Source of the DNA: Aurelia coerulea
Taxonomy: Eukaryota > Cnidaria > Scyphozoa > Semaeostomeae > Ulmaridae
NCBI GenBank assembly: GCA_039566865.1
Contig: CM076949.1
Location: forward strand, 1,364,001-1,428,000
DNA length: 64,000 nt
Reading direction: 5' to 3'
The translations under genes were made by a program, and so were the position numbers. This document shows positions 34,001-45,897 of this stretch, in pieces (the first letter of the stretch is position 1; the number at the start of each line of letters is the position of its first letter). A model generated the notes under the pieces. The model did no database searches and had not been told where the DNA came from. It saw only the letters and a list, made by a program, of their open reading frames with translations.

Positions 34001-37000
34001 TCAAAGAATCTGAAGTTCCTATTGAAATATTAGATAAAATGGAGGATTCAATGATGATTCGCCCAACCTCATTCGTTCAATGATCATTCGTCCAACCAAG
34101 ATTTAAAAGCCTATGCTGTTTAATCAGTTCCAAATTCAACCTGCCTTATGATCCTACCCACGTGAAAAAGAACGACGGGATGAAAGAAGATGACTATTTT
34201 AGCGTTAATTCGCTTGCTGGAAATTACTTTGAGATATAAGCACCTTATAACGTAGCTTTGGCTGTGACAAAAACGTATTTTTGAGGATTTCGAAACATTT
34301 TTACGGAATAAGCACAGCATATCAGTGAAATACTTGCTCGGTGGTGTTTTCGTTTTCACAGCTCCTGCCTCTAAACTCTCACTTTTCATTTGAAAATGTT
34401 AAGGAATAAGAAGACTTGAGCACAGACTAGAAAGTTCCTTTCTCGTAAATATGCAGTGTTTCCATGAAAGAAAATAATTAAAGGTACCGGGTGACGCAAA
34501 TAGAACTTCACGAGCTAGATCGAACATACTTTCCTGAAAGCAAATGTTATATACACAAACAAGGTATCAGCATGTAGCTGAAAGGCTGAGCTATCTTTTG
34601 AAATGTTGCTTGGCTGGTTTAAGTTACGCCTATAGCACGCCTACTGTCCGAAAAAACAGTTTCAAATACCGGGTGTCCCAAAAAAATGTTTGCAGATTTG
34701 GTTGAATCCAGCGATGTGAATTTGGCTTTAATCGATGGCTAATCACTCTCAAAATGTTCCTCGATAGATAACTTGAACATGGATAGCTCGTTTGTTGGTA
34801 TTGCTGCTTCGAGCGCAGAAATATCAATGTTGAAAGCTCAAATTTGCACCCACTTGCAAACCAGAGCTTTGGCCTTTTGGCCTGAGCAAATTCCTGAACC
34901 ACATCGAAATTAAGAACTGAAATTAATGAAAAATTAAGAAACATCCCAATGGATGACTTGGGGGTGACTTCTGGAAAACAGAATAACACAAGATATAATA
35001 TTCTTCAAATTTTATCAAGGCCATCGTTAATTTATACGCTGTGCCTTAAGAAATTGCTTAGGCCAAAAGGCTAAAACTCTGGTTTGCAGGAAGAGGCAAA
35101 TTTGAGCTTTCAAGATTAATATGTCTGCTCTCAAAGTTCCAATTTCAACAAACGAGGTATCTATGTTCAAGTTAACTATAAAGGAACATTTTCAGAGTGA
35201 TTAGACATCGATTGAAGCTAAATTCACAGTGCTAGAGTCAACCAAATCCGTATACATTTTTTTGGGACACCCGGTATATGGTACTTCATTCATTTCTCGG
35301 ACTATTCCCTACTTTTCCAGTCCATGTTTTGGAAGATGTGAAAAAGGTGAATTCTAAATTTGCTTTGAAGCACGAAATTTGAATGAGGAACAGAGGTCGA
35401 TCATTTTGCAAATAAAAAATTTCCCCAGGCGACCTCAAATCCATCGTTACGTTGAGTTTTCACAAAATGTTGACTGGAAAATGATGGCGATTAGGTAAAC
35501 ATTGCCATGGGTCCCTTTTTTCTGGGTCACCCTTTTTTTGTTGAATAGCTATATCTTGCAATTTCATGTGAAATTTTAGGTTCAAAATCATAAAATATCT
35601 TGGCCATGATCAAACGAGCTGAGTTTCGATGAGATAGAGAGTCCATTTTTATAATTATTTCTTGTGATTTTCGCGTACTCTTCCAGCCAGGTAACTCATA
35701 AAAGCAAAAATTAATTTTGGTGATTTGGGAAAATTTTTCACTTGTTTTGGTCACCCCGGTTTATATTAATGAACAATAATACATCAATCGCCATGAATCG
35801 TCGTAACTCCACACAATCTCTAAATTTTCAAAACCGACAGTTTACATAAAGTATCTGAGTGTAAGACCATTGGGATCAAACAATATATGCATGAAACTAA
35901 ATATTGCCAAAGTAAAGAGACAGTCATTCACCAATAGATTATTCAACATGATAGGACCTTAGCTGTGGAATGAAATACCTTATAGTATAAAACAATGCAC
36001 TGAGATTGAAACATTTAAGAAAAAACTAAAGACATTTCTCTTTGATAAGTTTTAGAGATAGAAACTAGAAGAGTCAGATGCAGAAATAGAAACTTTTCTT
36101 AGCACATTAAGGCCTTTCAAACTTGTTTTATAATCAGAGTGCGACTGACTAAAGCGATAAAGAAACTATGATAAGTTTTAACTGGACATTATACAGGTTT
36201 ACAGCAGGGTTTACAGGGACTTTTAGAAACTGTAAAAAACATACGTACGCGTATCAAAAACTGCGCTACACGTATTTTTTTTCATAAGAAACTGCCCATA
36301 AGAAACTCAACTCTCAGATCGCCAAAAAATTAAGAAACTCCAGTACTGGGAAAATTATAAGTTAAGAAACTATTTACTTTGATAAAGGATGTCCTTGACA
36401 TATTTTTACTTTACTTTCACTCATTTCCTGTATCATGTAACTCGTAAGGTACTTGAGTAATGTCTAAACATTGGAAAGGCTTGAAAAACCTTGTTTTGAA
36501 ATGTTCACGAGGGCACAAGTAGTGAACATGAAGATTGTTGTGGAACCTCTAAGAAACTCGTAAGAAACTCTGAGTACTCAAAATCTGATAATTTTAAGAA
36601 ACTGTCAGTACTGGCCCAAATTCTTGGTTTCTTATAAAAAGAATACGTGTATATCAAGTAATTAATTAGTAACGTGTGCATCATTTTAAGCATGATGATG
36701 TTAAAGTTCATCACATCTGATTTCGTTTATTAGTTTTTCTTTACTTTCATTTCATTTTAGTGGTGGGATGCTCGTCAGGATCCAAAGCATAACATTCGAA
36801 AGATAGTTGGCCCTCATATTTGTGGAGAAGGTCTGGACATCGAACCAGAAACATTGAATATCGTTACTGGATCTTGGAGGAAAGATAAAAATATTCAAAT
36901 TTGGGATTTCCATTCTGGAAATGTGATAAAAGAGGTTATGTCAGATTATAACAGATCGATGGTGAGGCTTGAATTTGTTATCAAATCTGTTGAATATATC

Positions 37001-38637
37001 AATTTAAAAAAGGAAAGGCCACGATACCAGCGTCGATCGTCGGATCCGAAGATGCTTGCTGTGACGAATGAATGAATAAGTTTGTAGGCAGAAATACCGC
37101 AACTCAACGAAAGGCAACATCAAATATGTGTGAATTATATTTGTTACCAATATTTCGTCCTGCCATTCAGGACCTCTTCAGGGCTGTTATGTGAACATTA
37201 ATGTCCAGTGGCTTTGGACGAACAAAGATCTCAGGGCTAAAAGGGTTTAGAAAAATTTCTAAAAAATCAGAAACAAGTTCCTTTTCTGCAGTGTGACTGA
37301 TCTACTCTTTCACTTGGAATGAGTTGTTTTGCATAGAATTAACTTCAGCTGAAGATCCACACTGAGTGCTTCAATCAAAAGTATCGCGAGCAGAAACTTT
37401 AGCCAAATATATTTCAGACGCTTTTGATGGTAATTCAGACAAATAATGTTCCAAAATGTTTGAATTTTAACGTGAACTTAAAGGAGTTCAAATAGTTGTT
37501 GAAACGGTGAATTTGCAGTTTTGCGAAAGGCAATACCACACAGCGCATACTTATCATTTTGTCAAAAGGGAAGCGTTCTTTTTACGATAAATCTTTGTAC
37601 TTCACAGACGAACAAACCAAACACTCATATCTCTTACGATTGCTCGAATATAAATGGATGTTTGACAGTTACTTTCAAGCAAATTGCAGAGAACAATGGA
37701 CACGTGCCTGAAACAATTGTTTTTACAGATTTGTTTCCAATTTGGTGACCTGAGAATGTTTTTTTATTTCCTGCAAAGCTCGACATTTAGTTTCATTGAT
37801 TAAGCCAGTCTAAATTAGATATCACATGAAAATTCCCGTTAATAAAAACAATAGGAGTGTTTGCTTGAGCAATTCTACGTTGTCGCAAATCTTACGTGAC
37901 ATCCAATTTACAACAGACTGTAGAGCCTCGAACGATCCTCCAATTTGGGACTAAGTTGTGTGTGTTAGGTACCATCAAGTCGCTAGGGACTAGCTCCAAA
38001 ATATTCCGGGTGACTCAAATAATTTCCTCCTGTTTGAAAATTCATTGCAGCAAATTTACTTGCGGTATAACACGATCAAAATTGATTTTTCTAATAGCTT
38101 CAAGAATATAGTATTTTAAATTTTTTTCGGTAACTTTCATGATAGTAGTCCTGTGGTAAATTAGGCTTGCCAGAAAATGGCCTAAAACGCATGATCGGAG
38201 GCATCTCGAAGTAGAAGAAACGTGACTTGTCAGTTTTACTATTTTCCATAATCCTTTTTCAGAGTAATAAATAAGATTTTAATTTCAGTTTCCGTCTCAG
38301 TTTCAATTCTTCATTTTATTAGTCATGCTAATTATCAACAAGATTTCGAACAGATTTCAAACGGCCTGGAAGATTTGATCATGCGTTATAGGCCATTTTC
38401 TGGCTGTTCCGAAAATTGATTTTTTTTTAAGTCGTTTGAATTTGACAAAGGCCTACTTCTTTGAAAATTGCCAAACGATATAAAAAAACGCTTCAATCTT
38501 TTTAGTTATTACAAAAATCAATCCATGTAATTATTGCGCCAACTATTTTTGCTGCAACTATTTTTCAAACAGGGGGACATTTTTTTGGGTCACCCGGTAT
38601 GCTTGATTTAGTCCATTCATCAAAATCATTCAAAGCG

Positions 38638-38673
<36 letters not shown>

Positions 38674-41175
38674 TAATTTATTTAACCAAAACTACATTAC
38701 AATAGAAGACTCGCTAAATTACAGCTAATTAGGCCTACTGCAAGGGACGATGAGAAGTTCGCAGCTTGCATAATTACAGAGACTATTAGCTCATTAAAGG
38801 GAATCGACATAGTTAAAAGCTGGCCCGGGCCAAGTTAAAAATATAATCTATCGTATTTAAAAACTTGGACGCCTGCCGTCTCATTGTGTGGCGAAGGAAA
38901 CAATTGGTTTATGGGCGTTTCTTCCGCCTATTTACAGTAGAAACCCGCACAAAAGAACCTGTTTTTATAAGAACCTAGAGGCTGAAATTCAATCTTTAAA
39001 ACCCCCTAAATAAGAACCCCTAAGAGGCTGAAACTGGGAAAGGTTCTTATATAATAGCTTTTAATGTAAATTATTAAAATGACAAGAATGTTTAGAATTC
39101 TTCACATCCTGATCAGACTTCTTCATTGGTACAAAATATTTTTTCTCAAGAATTCTCAAGATATCTCAGGAATTCTTGGGCTGGAAAACAGTGTTAATGT
39201 GTGCAAGGCCTGCTCGTTTATAAGAACCTTTTTAAGAACCTTACAGGCTGGAATTTAGAATAGCAGCCATTTAATTAAGAACCAATTCAGGCTGCCCAGA
39301 AAAAACCTAGGTTCTTTTATGCGGGTTTCTACTGTATAGCAGCTTGTCGATATAGCTATGTCTATTCCCTTTAACGATCGTTATTCTTTCTTACAGATAT
39401 ACTGTGTTCAGTGGAGAGGCCAAGATACGATTATCGCTGGTGGTAGTCATTGTAACATGCTACGATTTGTCAGCAGAAAATCGCTGCAGGTGAAACTTTA
39501 CAGCATTCATACATTCAACACAGTTCCTTTACATTTTATGATATTGAGTTTGAAATATCCTCATTTTATGGTAGTAAATTTGATTTTGTTTTTATTTCTG
39601 CCGTTGGACCTGACCTTATATATGAGTCTGTTTTGAGAAAGACCCAACAATGACAAATGATGCAGTATGTCAGAAATGCAAAGACGACAATGATTTTTTA
39701 TTTATTCCTGCTGCATAGTTTTGTATTTACAGTTCTCCGTTTTGCATACTTTTCTGCGGTCCCTTAAGAAAATAAATACATGACATTTCAAGTCCATTTT
39801 CTCTGTTGTTTTCTCTTTTCCCAATAAGCAGAGACAGAAATCAAATTCATGCAAGTCCATGCTCTTATATGCGAGTCGATTTTGGAAAACTAGAAACAGT
39901 CATTTTTTGATATTTCAGTTATAGGTCATATCATTTCATTTCATTTTATCTTTTTTACCCATGGTAGCCCCTCAATAATAATAATTGATTTACAGGGGGC
40001 CATGCTAAAAACTTACAAATAACTACTAATTTACAATAAAAACGACATTTGCTATAAAACCTAAACCTAAACCTAAACTAATTACAAATTGTCATGAATA
40101 AATAAAAGAAAACAGAAAAGAATTGGTGAGAAATTCATGGTTGCACCTTCTTTTTAAACGCTCTCAGGGTTGAAGTATTTCGGATCTCAGGGCCAAGACT
40201 GTTCCAAAGCTTGGCGCCTCGGTACGCGAAACATTTCTGCCCCCCTGCCGATTTTAATAATGGCAACCTGAGATTGACTTCGGCGTTTCTAAGAGAACGA
40301 CTGGTAGAGTTGTTGACTCTCGTGAACATGTCTTTCATAAAGAAGGCATGTCCCCATTAAGGGATTTAAAGACCATTTTCTGAGCTTCAAAATCAATAAG
40401 CTCCCTGACAGTCGGCCATTTAAGCGCCCGAATAACTGGTAAAGCAGTAGCATCAAATGGACTGTTGGTGACGAGTTTTGCAGCCCGATTTTGAAGTTTC
40501 TGCAATTTTTCAATGGCAGTCACCCCAGCATTTCCCCAGACAGGACAGCAATATCTAAAGTAAGGCTCCACTAAACTCTTATACATTGTCTTGACAGTTG
40601 AAATAGGAAGGTACTGCTTGGCATAACGAAGCACACCAATACCTCTAGAGATCTTATTAGTTGTTAGGGCCAATTGAGATGTCCATTTAAGTTGATGGTC
40701 AACCTGAACACCAAGGTATTTGACCTCCTTTACCAACTTGATATCCTCGGAACCAATCTTAAGGTGTGGTTTGGTTGAATCAACAGAGTCAATTTTTCGC
40801 AGCTTACCATTACTCCCTATAATCATTGCTTCTGTCTTTGCAACGTTTAAAGACAACTTATTCCCTTCAAGCCATCCTTTCAAAGCTTCTAAGTCAGCAT
40901 TAACTGCTTGATTAATTTCCAAAACAGATTCAGAGGCATAGTAAATGCTTGTGTCATCTGCATACATGGATACAAGCATACACCTGCATATATCCATGTC
41001 TAGTTTATACGCTACATTCACTTATGATTGACTTTATTCAATTTTCTGCTAGACAACTGGAAGGCTTATGGATTTACCTGGAGCAATATATACAGTGGAC
41101 AACAACAGAAAAGGAAGCAATCCTATTGTCGCAATTGGTTCCGCAGAGAATGTCTATCTCGTACAATCCACATAA
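27927..41175 (+). CDS. WD40-repeat protein, complete 8-exon gene
   Basis: The spliced product is 357 aa. Exons are 27927-28069, 28922-29006, 29251-29380, 30625-30814, 32461-32569, 36761-36961, 39397-39489 and 41053-41175; every junction is GT-AG and in frame. An in-frame TGA lies upstream of the first ATG. The protein is almost entirely WD40 blades, enough for one seven-bladed propeller: DVMCSRFNPEGTLLAVGLSN, DVNQWHV, RFLSGGSDAKVNLYD, VFAVQFHPYDHNVFISGGWD, NIQIWDF, YCVQWRGQDTIIAGGSHCN and NPIVAIGSAENVYLV. WD40 propellers are protein-binding scaffolds. I could not place it in a named subfamily. Its introns hold LINE pieces and several inverted-repeat elements. An additional 5' non-coding exon is possible. 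Confidence 0.85.
28922..29006 (+). CDS. WD40 gene exon 2
   Basis: The acceptor is TTGACAG|T and the donor AAG|GTCAGT. It encodes the first propeller blade strands, FNPEGTLLAVGLSNGVIK. Confidence 0.85.
29251..29380 (+). CDS. WD40 gene exon 3
   Basis: The acceptor is GTTTTAG|GTATTC and the donor ACTT|GTAAGT. It encodes VFSVESRSCVYSVA and PVTCLRWRPD. Confidence 0.85.
29446..29987. mobile_element. CCGGGTGTCCCAA-ended mariner-like element
   Basis: 542 bp with inverted ends CCGGGTGTCC; left flank TA, right flank TT. WD40 gene intron 3. No transposase ORF. Confidence 0.7.
30625..30814 (+). CDS. WD40 gene exon 4
   Basis: The acceptor is TTGAAAG|AT and the donor AG|GTAATG. It covers most of two blades (DVNQWHVSSGKCLWSV, FLSGGSDAKVNLYDSSSRKL). 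Confidence 0.87.
31224..31622. mobile_element. 399-bp CAGTAGAAACCC element, TA target
   Basis: Inverted ends CAGTAGAAACCC(A/G)CATAAA are flanked by TA. It lies in WD40 intron 4 and is the reverse complement of 38935-39335. Confidence 0.8.
32061..32301. mobile_element. Foldback element AATAGACCTTTTAGCTATT
   Basis: Near-perfect palindrome of the family at 14546 and 20155, in WD40 intron 4, about 160 bp before exon 5. Confidence 0.8.
32461..32569 (+). CDS. WD40 gene exon 5
   Basis: The acceptor is TTTCCAG|T and the donor CAG|GTATGC. It contains the canonical GH and WD landmarks DGHTMRVFAVQFHPYD and SGGWDDTVQ. Confidence 0.88.
34487..35759. mobile_element. Composite of CCGGGTGAC-ended elements
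   Basis: The outer left end CCGGGTGACGCAAAT and right end GGTCACCCCGG enclose a second, intact element (34669-35274). Another GGGTCACCC end near 35524 suggests more than one insertion. Confidence 0.5.
34669..35274. mobile_element. CCGGGTGTCCCAAAAAAAT element, 606 bp, TA target
   Basis: The terminal repeats are perfect for about 20 bp, flanked by TA on both sides (34667-34668, 35275-35276). Internal arms are also inverted (CTTTTGGCCT...AGGCCAAAAG). Mariner-like by end sequence and target. Confidence 0.8.
35800..36180 (+). pseudogene. LINE reverse-transcriptase C-terminal remnant
   Basis: The plus-strand frame ending near 36055 reads KRQSFTNRLFNMIGP, an in-frame stop, then LWNEIPYSIKQC and FKKKLKTFLFDKF, a typical end of a LINE ORF2. 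The tail to about 36180 resembles 8934-9058. Broken by the stop and 5'-truncated. Confidence 0.65.
36267..36651. mobile_element. TACACGTATTTTTT-type element
   Basis: 385 bp, near-identical in structure to 25640-26020. It ends about 110 bp before WD40 exon 6. Confidence 0.75.
36761..36961 (+). CDS. WD40 gene exon 6
   Basis: The acceptor is ATTTTAG|TGG and the donor ATG|GTGAGG. It encodes WWDARQDPKH, GEGLDIEPETLNIVTGSW and NIQIWDFHSGNVIKEV. The intron before it is 4.2 kb of repeats. Confidence 0.87.
38006..38598. mobile_element. CCGGGTGACTCAAAT-ended element
   Basis: 593 bp with ends CCGGGTGACTCAAA and TTTGGGTCACCCGG. The interior carries inverted blocks around TGGCCTAAAACGCATGATC. WD40 intron 6. 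Confidence 0.7.
38638..38900 (-). mobile_element. LINE 3' end with (ATG)n tail
   Basis: A run of (ATC)n is followed by sequence matching the 3' end at 3170-3270 (CTAAATTACAGCTAATT, GGCCTACT). It is a heavily 5'-truncated copy. Confidence 0.6.
38935..39335. mobile_element. 401-bp CAGTAGAAACCC element, TA target
   Basis: Inverse orientation to 31224-31622, flanked by TA (38933-38934, 39336-39337). WD40 intron 6. Confidence 0.8.
39397..39489 (+). CDS. WD40 gene exon 7
   Basis: The acceptor is CTTACAG|ATA and the donor CAG|GTGAAA. It encodes YCVQWRGQDTIIAGGSHCNM. It starts about 60 bp after the 38935-39335 transposon. Confidence 0.85.
39936..41021 (-). mobile_element. 5'-truncated LINE with broken reverse transcriptase
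   Basis: The minus-strand frame 41021-40335 carries the RT catalytic motif YADDT followed by LNVAKTEAMIIGS, VKYLGVQVDHQLKW and YFRYCCPVWGNA. A one-base shift near 40338 moves the C-terminus (FTRVNNSTSRSL, GAKLWNSLGPEI) into another frame ending at 40135. A 3' UTR and a (TAAAATGAAATGA)-type tail reach 39936. It is antisense in WD40 intron 7. Confidence 0.85.
41053..41175 (+). CDS. WD40 gene exon 8 (stop)
   Basis: The acceptor is TTCTGCTAG|ACA. It encodes LPGAIYTVDNN and NPIVAIGSAENVYLVQST, then TAA. The acceptor lies only about 40 bp beyond an antisense LINE fragment. AATAAA occurs at 41514, a possible poly(A) signal beyond the 41231-41473 element. Confidence 0.82.
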   Translation, partial: TTGRLMDLPGAIYTVDNNRKGSNPIVAIGSAENVYLVQST

Positions 41176-41230
41176 CAGGTATCTAATACATTTTAAAGGC
41201 TCTTGGGTAACCGGCATGCATTGCGGCGCT

Positions 41231-41473
41231 AGACACAATCGCAAATTTTTGATGTCGGAAAATCTCAACGAGATTCTTCATGCATAAAGAAGAGACCTTG
41301 TACATTCCGAAAATGTATTTAGTAGTTTTGTATGACTTTCTTTTCAAATATCTCGGTCAATTAAATTTTCGGTTTTGTGTATTAAATATATTTTCAGAAT
41401 GTACAAGGTCTCTACTTTATGCTTGAGGAATCTCGTTTAGATTTTCAGACACAAAAAATTTGCGATTGTGTCT
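41231..41473. mobile_element. AGACACAATCGCAAAT foldback
   Basis: A shorter relative of 12254-12620 lying in the likely 3' UTR of the WD40 gene. Confidence 0.7.
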
Positions 41474-41825
41474 CTTAAAATATCGGACTTGGGTTTGAAC
41501 GACATCCACGAGAAATAAACCATACGATCGCAGTGCATGCTGGATGCTTAAGGGTCTTTAGATATTTTTTCATATTTAGTGCTATATTCACTGATATATT
41601 TATAGAGGTGAACCACGCGCCATTAACCTATTGGAAATATATATTCGGGAACAACTTAACTCTACAACATGCATTGTGGAGATTGAGACATGGATTTGTA
41701 TAAACATTGTAACAATAGAAATATCTGAAAGAACGGAAGAATATAACAAAAGAAGACACGTGTCAAATCTCCTAAAACGTTAATGGCTGTAAAGGAACTT
41801 CAGGTATTTTCCATAGAACATCAAC

Positions 41826-42337
41826 ATAGGGCTCTAATCTTTAAAAAGGTCGGTGTAAAATTCTATTACAGTTTCCTTTGAATTAAATCGCTTGGAAGGA
41901 ACTCAGCGTTTTTGCTGTAAATTTGCCGTGGAAACTTATTCATATCTTGATTAGTTTCAAAATGGCGGCATTTACTAAGTTTGAGGCTATGACGTCATCA
42001 AATTTCTAAATCCTAAACCAGAAAAGATACTGATTTCTGCTTTTCACCATATTGTAGGCCTTCATAAACTATGGTTTTCTTGAAAATTGTATGATTTGTC
42101 CTCCTTTGGTTTCAAAGGATTTACGCTGATTTGAATGTTTTCAAAATTTTCCATCAATTTTTTCAAAAATCATTAAATTGCCGTCATTTTTTGAAAAAAA
42201 ATCAATATATCAAAAAATTTCAATGGCAGATTTACAGCAAAGTACTATAAGTTCCTTTCAAGCCACTCAATTCAACGAAAAATGGAATAGAATTTTAGAC
42301 CCACCTTTTTAAAGATTTGAAAAATTTGAGCCCTATG
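41826..42337. mobile_element. Divergent AGCATAGG-type inverted-repeat element
   Basis: Ends ATAGGGCTC...GAGCCCTAT; internal plan as in 4477-5001. Confidence 0.6.
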
Positions 42338-43534
42338 ATTAGAACATTTTACTCCACAAATATGAGCAATACAATAGAAATATCTGAAAAATAGAAGAAT
42401 ACAAAAAGGCACAGGTGTCAAATCTCCTAACACGATTGCTCTAAATCTTCATGCATTTGAAATCAATTAATGATAATGATAACAAATTATGGTAATAATA
42501 CTAATGCCATACGTATATGTACTTAGAGGGGGGCTGAAATTATTTTCTGCAATATTTGAGGGGGCACCAAGATTTTCAAGCAAATCAGAGAGGGGTTGCG
42601 AAAATTCCACCAAATATTTGTTAATGTCTTCCACCGTCTCCCCAGCAAGAATTAATGACCCGTTCCTTAGGTTGGCAATAATACCTCAACATAGATTTTT
42701 GTTAAAATTCGATCGTTATCAGCGAGTTCCTTCGTCATTTTATTTAGTTGTTCATAACTGATTCGTAGTTATTAAGTAGTTTTCTATGTTGTGCAAACAC
42801 GTAATTTTTTTCGAAATATCATCTTTTTATCGCGTTGTTTTTAGTTCATTCGCATTTTCTTTCAACTAATTCATTTGTAATAGTTTCAGTATTGTTCCCT
42901 AGTGTAAAATTAGGACAGTTCCAATCTTAAGACAGAATTTAGTTGCGTATAAGGCCCAGTTTAAACATCGTTTTTTGCCGTGTCGAATAAAATACATGTT
43001 GCTAAAAACTTCTAAGTGTCAATTAAATTCGACATAAAAACGATGTTTAAATCGCCTGTCGTTTTAAATGGATAAAACGGCAGAAATTCACTAGCTCTGT
43101 CGTATCGAACGGCAGAAAAACGACTTGATTTAAACATCGTAATTCTGCCGCATTTAATTAATCAATTCTATTCTATATTCCGCGGTTTCTACATGTGATC
43201 AGCCACTGCGCTTGTGCATTTTGAAAAATGGCCATTTTAACCTTTTTAATTCCAATCCGACATGGCAAGGAACGATGTATATTGATATACACGTAAAACC
43301 CAACGTAAAACCTTGCGTAAAACCTCAACACAGACACCTGCAAGCATCTCTATTTCCAGCATGCATTACGTGAGAAATAAATATGACTCTTAATCAAGAG
43401 ATAAGTTATCTACATTATAGAAAATTATCCTTTTAACTTTTTCAAATGACACAGTCAGAATTGTCTCACGCCTTTATTTCTTTGTACAGGAAGCATGGGG
43501 AATAGGAATCTGTGTGAATTGATTATACCTTGTG

Positions 43535-43840
43535 AGTAAAGAAGTTAACACGTTTGGAGGGCTATGGGATAAAAAGAACGCGGCCGATAGTCAAAACTGA
43601 GGCGTAAATCTATCAGTCATAAGCTAACATAGATGTGAAAGAAGTTAACACGTTTGGAGGGCTATGGGATAAAAAGTACGCGGCCGATAGTCAAAATTGA
43701 GGCGTAAATCTATCAGTCAAAGGCTAACTTAGATGTGAAAGAAGTTAACACGTTTGGAGGGCTATGGGATAAAAAGTACGCGGCCGATAGTCAAAATTGA
43801 AACGTTAATCTATCAGTCAAAGGCTAACTTAGATGTGCAA
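43535..43840. repeat. 100-bp tandem repeat, three copies
   Basis: Copies of GAAGTTAACACGTTTGGAGG start at 43541, 43641 and 43741, exactly 100 bp apart, with very few differences between units. Confidence 0.9.
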
Positions 43841-44224
43841 ATTTTGTTTGGTAAAATCACTCATCTTTCAGACCCAGAAATTAGGAAACTGCTGGTAAGG
43901 GGTTTGTATGGGAACGAGAATTCCATGTTCGATTCCTGTCCATTGATTTACTTGCCATTGAAATTTCTGAAACTGACAACTCTATTGAATTTAAATTTCA
44001 ATGGCAATTAATTAATTCACTTGAATTTAGCCTCATTTGCCTAACTTTAGTTTTACATCACTGTCTTTAAATTTTTTTGCCAATTCGGTGAAACCTCATA
44101 AGATGTTGTTCGTAAATGACTCTATTTCACCTGATGTTTAGTGTTGACAGAATTGGATAGATTCAAGGGTATTTATTCCTTCATTCGCATAAGATTGGCG
44201 TTTCACATTCCAATGTTTCTAGTA

Positions 44225-44749
44225 AGCATAGGTTCCAAATCTTTAAAAAGGCTGGTGTAAAATTGAGTGACCTATTTCTTTGAACTGAATGATTTCAAAG
44301 AAACTTTAGTTATTTCTCTATAATTCTACCGTTGGAATTTTCTGAAATTTTTAATAGTTTCAGAATTAGAGTGTTTTTCTTCCTTTTCAAGAATTCAAGA
44401 AAAATTTTCAAAAAAACTTAAAGCCATCGTAATTTCTAAACCGTTTGACGCAACATGAAGTAATTTCGAAGAGAACTGTAGTTTATGGATGCCTACAATA
44501 TGGTATCAAGCAAAAGTCTGTCACTCGTCTGGTTTATGATTTAGAAATTTGATGACGTCACATCCTAAAATGAGTTGGAATATCAAATACGCTGTAATTT
44601 CGAAAAATATTCAAAATTTCTGGAAAGTCCAACGGTAGAATTATAGATAAGTATCTAAAGTTTCTTTCAAGTCATTCAATCAGAAGAAATAGGTCATTGA
44701 ATTTTACACCCACCTTTTCACGCCAAGTTAAAGATTTGGAACCTATGCT
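44225..44749. mobile_element. 525-bp AGCATAGG-type inverted-repeat element
   Basis: Complete ends; same length as 4477-5001. No matching target duplication. Confidence 0.75.
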
Positions 44750-45897
44750 CACAGACAGAGCGACACAGAGAGGAATAAAACCACAACAACAACTATACCA
44801 CGTTTCGTAGAATGGTACATGCGGAGCACCGAGTGAAATGGCTCATCACAACGAAAACCTGGGCAAATTTTAACAATGTATCAATGTATGATAAGATTTT
44901 ATCAGATGATGAAAGAATAAATGCCCTTGAATAGATAACTTTTGCCACGAAAGTTTTTTAATTCATCACAATGTTACGTAAAATACATCTCTTGATTTTC
45001 AGAAATATGGGTTATTATTATATACTATTCGCAGCTTAATATATTATTAGCGAATTTGCATTCAAATTTAGGGAGATTTTCGTTGTTTTTTTGTTCGATA
45101 GTTGGTCGTTCTTGCTGTTTTCAAACAATGAGCTTCGTGATCAAGTGTTTCAGGCCTTTTTCAGGCATTTCCCAACCATGAAATTTTCGTAAAGTTGAAT
45201 TTACCCATGCTTCCGGTGCCTCTCTGGTGCTCATGAAAATGCAGGGCAAATTACAACAACAACTTCCATGTCTCGGCTATGAAGGAGAATTCAATTCATT
45301 TCAAATCCATCAAGTACTCTTGGTGCTATGAATTTTCAAGAATGAGAACTCCTTTTTGGCGCACCTGGTATTAATGACACGCTGTAAGGTTATCTTTCGC
45401 TGAATTCATACCCTGAAGCATAGTTCTTGGCGCATTCCGGACAACGATAAAAGCGCGGTAATGCATTGCCACCGCAACAAAGAAAGAAATATAGTTTCAT
45501 TAAAAGAAGAGAGGGAGCTACACGGAGCCTTAACGGTAACCATCTCTTACAGCTTACAGTATACAATTGCCACAGATAAGATGCATAGTAAAAGGTCTTT
45601 CGATCAACGATTTAAATCTTCCAAAAAAATTTTAATTAAGAAGATAGAACACAAATTAGATCGATGTCGGTTAGTTACAGGCTCCGACTATTGCATCTGC
45701 CTTTTAGCTTATTTCGTGTAAATTTGTTATCAGGTTATTAAACAATTTTATTAATTTCCAATTCTTGGCTTAGCTAGTGTGATAACATTGAAATTCAAAA
45801 CGAAATTGTTTATAATTTAAGCGGAAATTAAGTTGTTTAGGAGCGACTGTTTTAACGGCACCTATAAAGTGAATTTTTGAATTGACTTTATTTGAAC

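Noticed and set aside
40055..40082. (CCTAAA)n resembling telomere repeat
   Set aside because: It is only about four units, lies in the LINE 3' UTR, and does not match the usual animal TTAGGG telomere.
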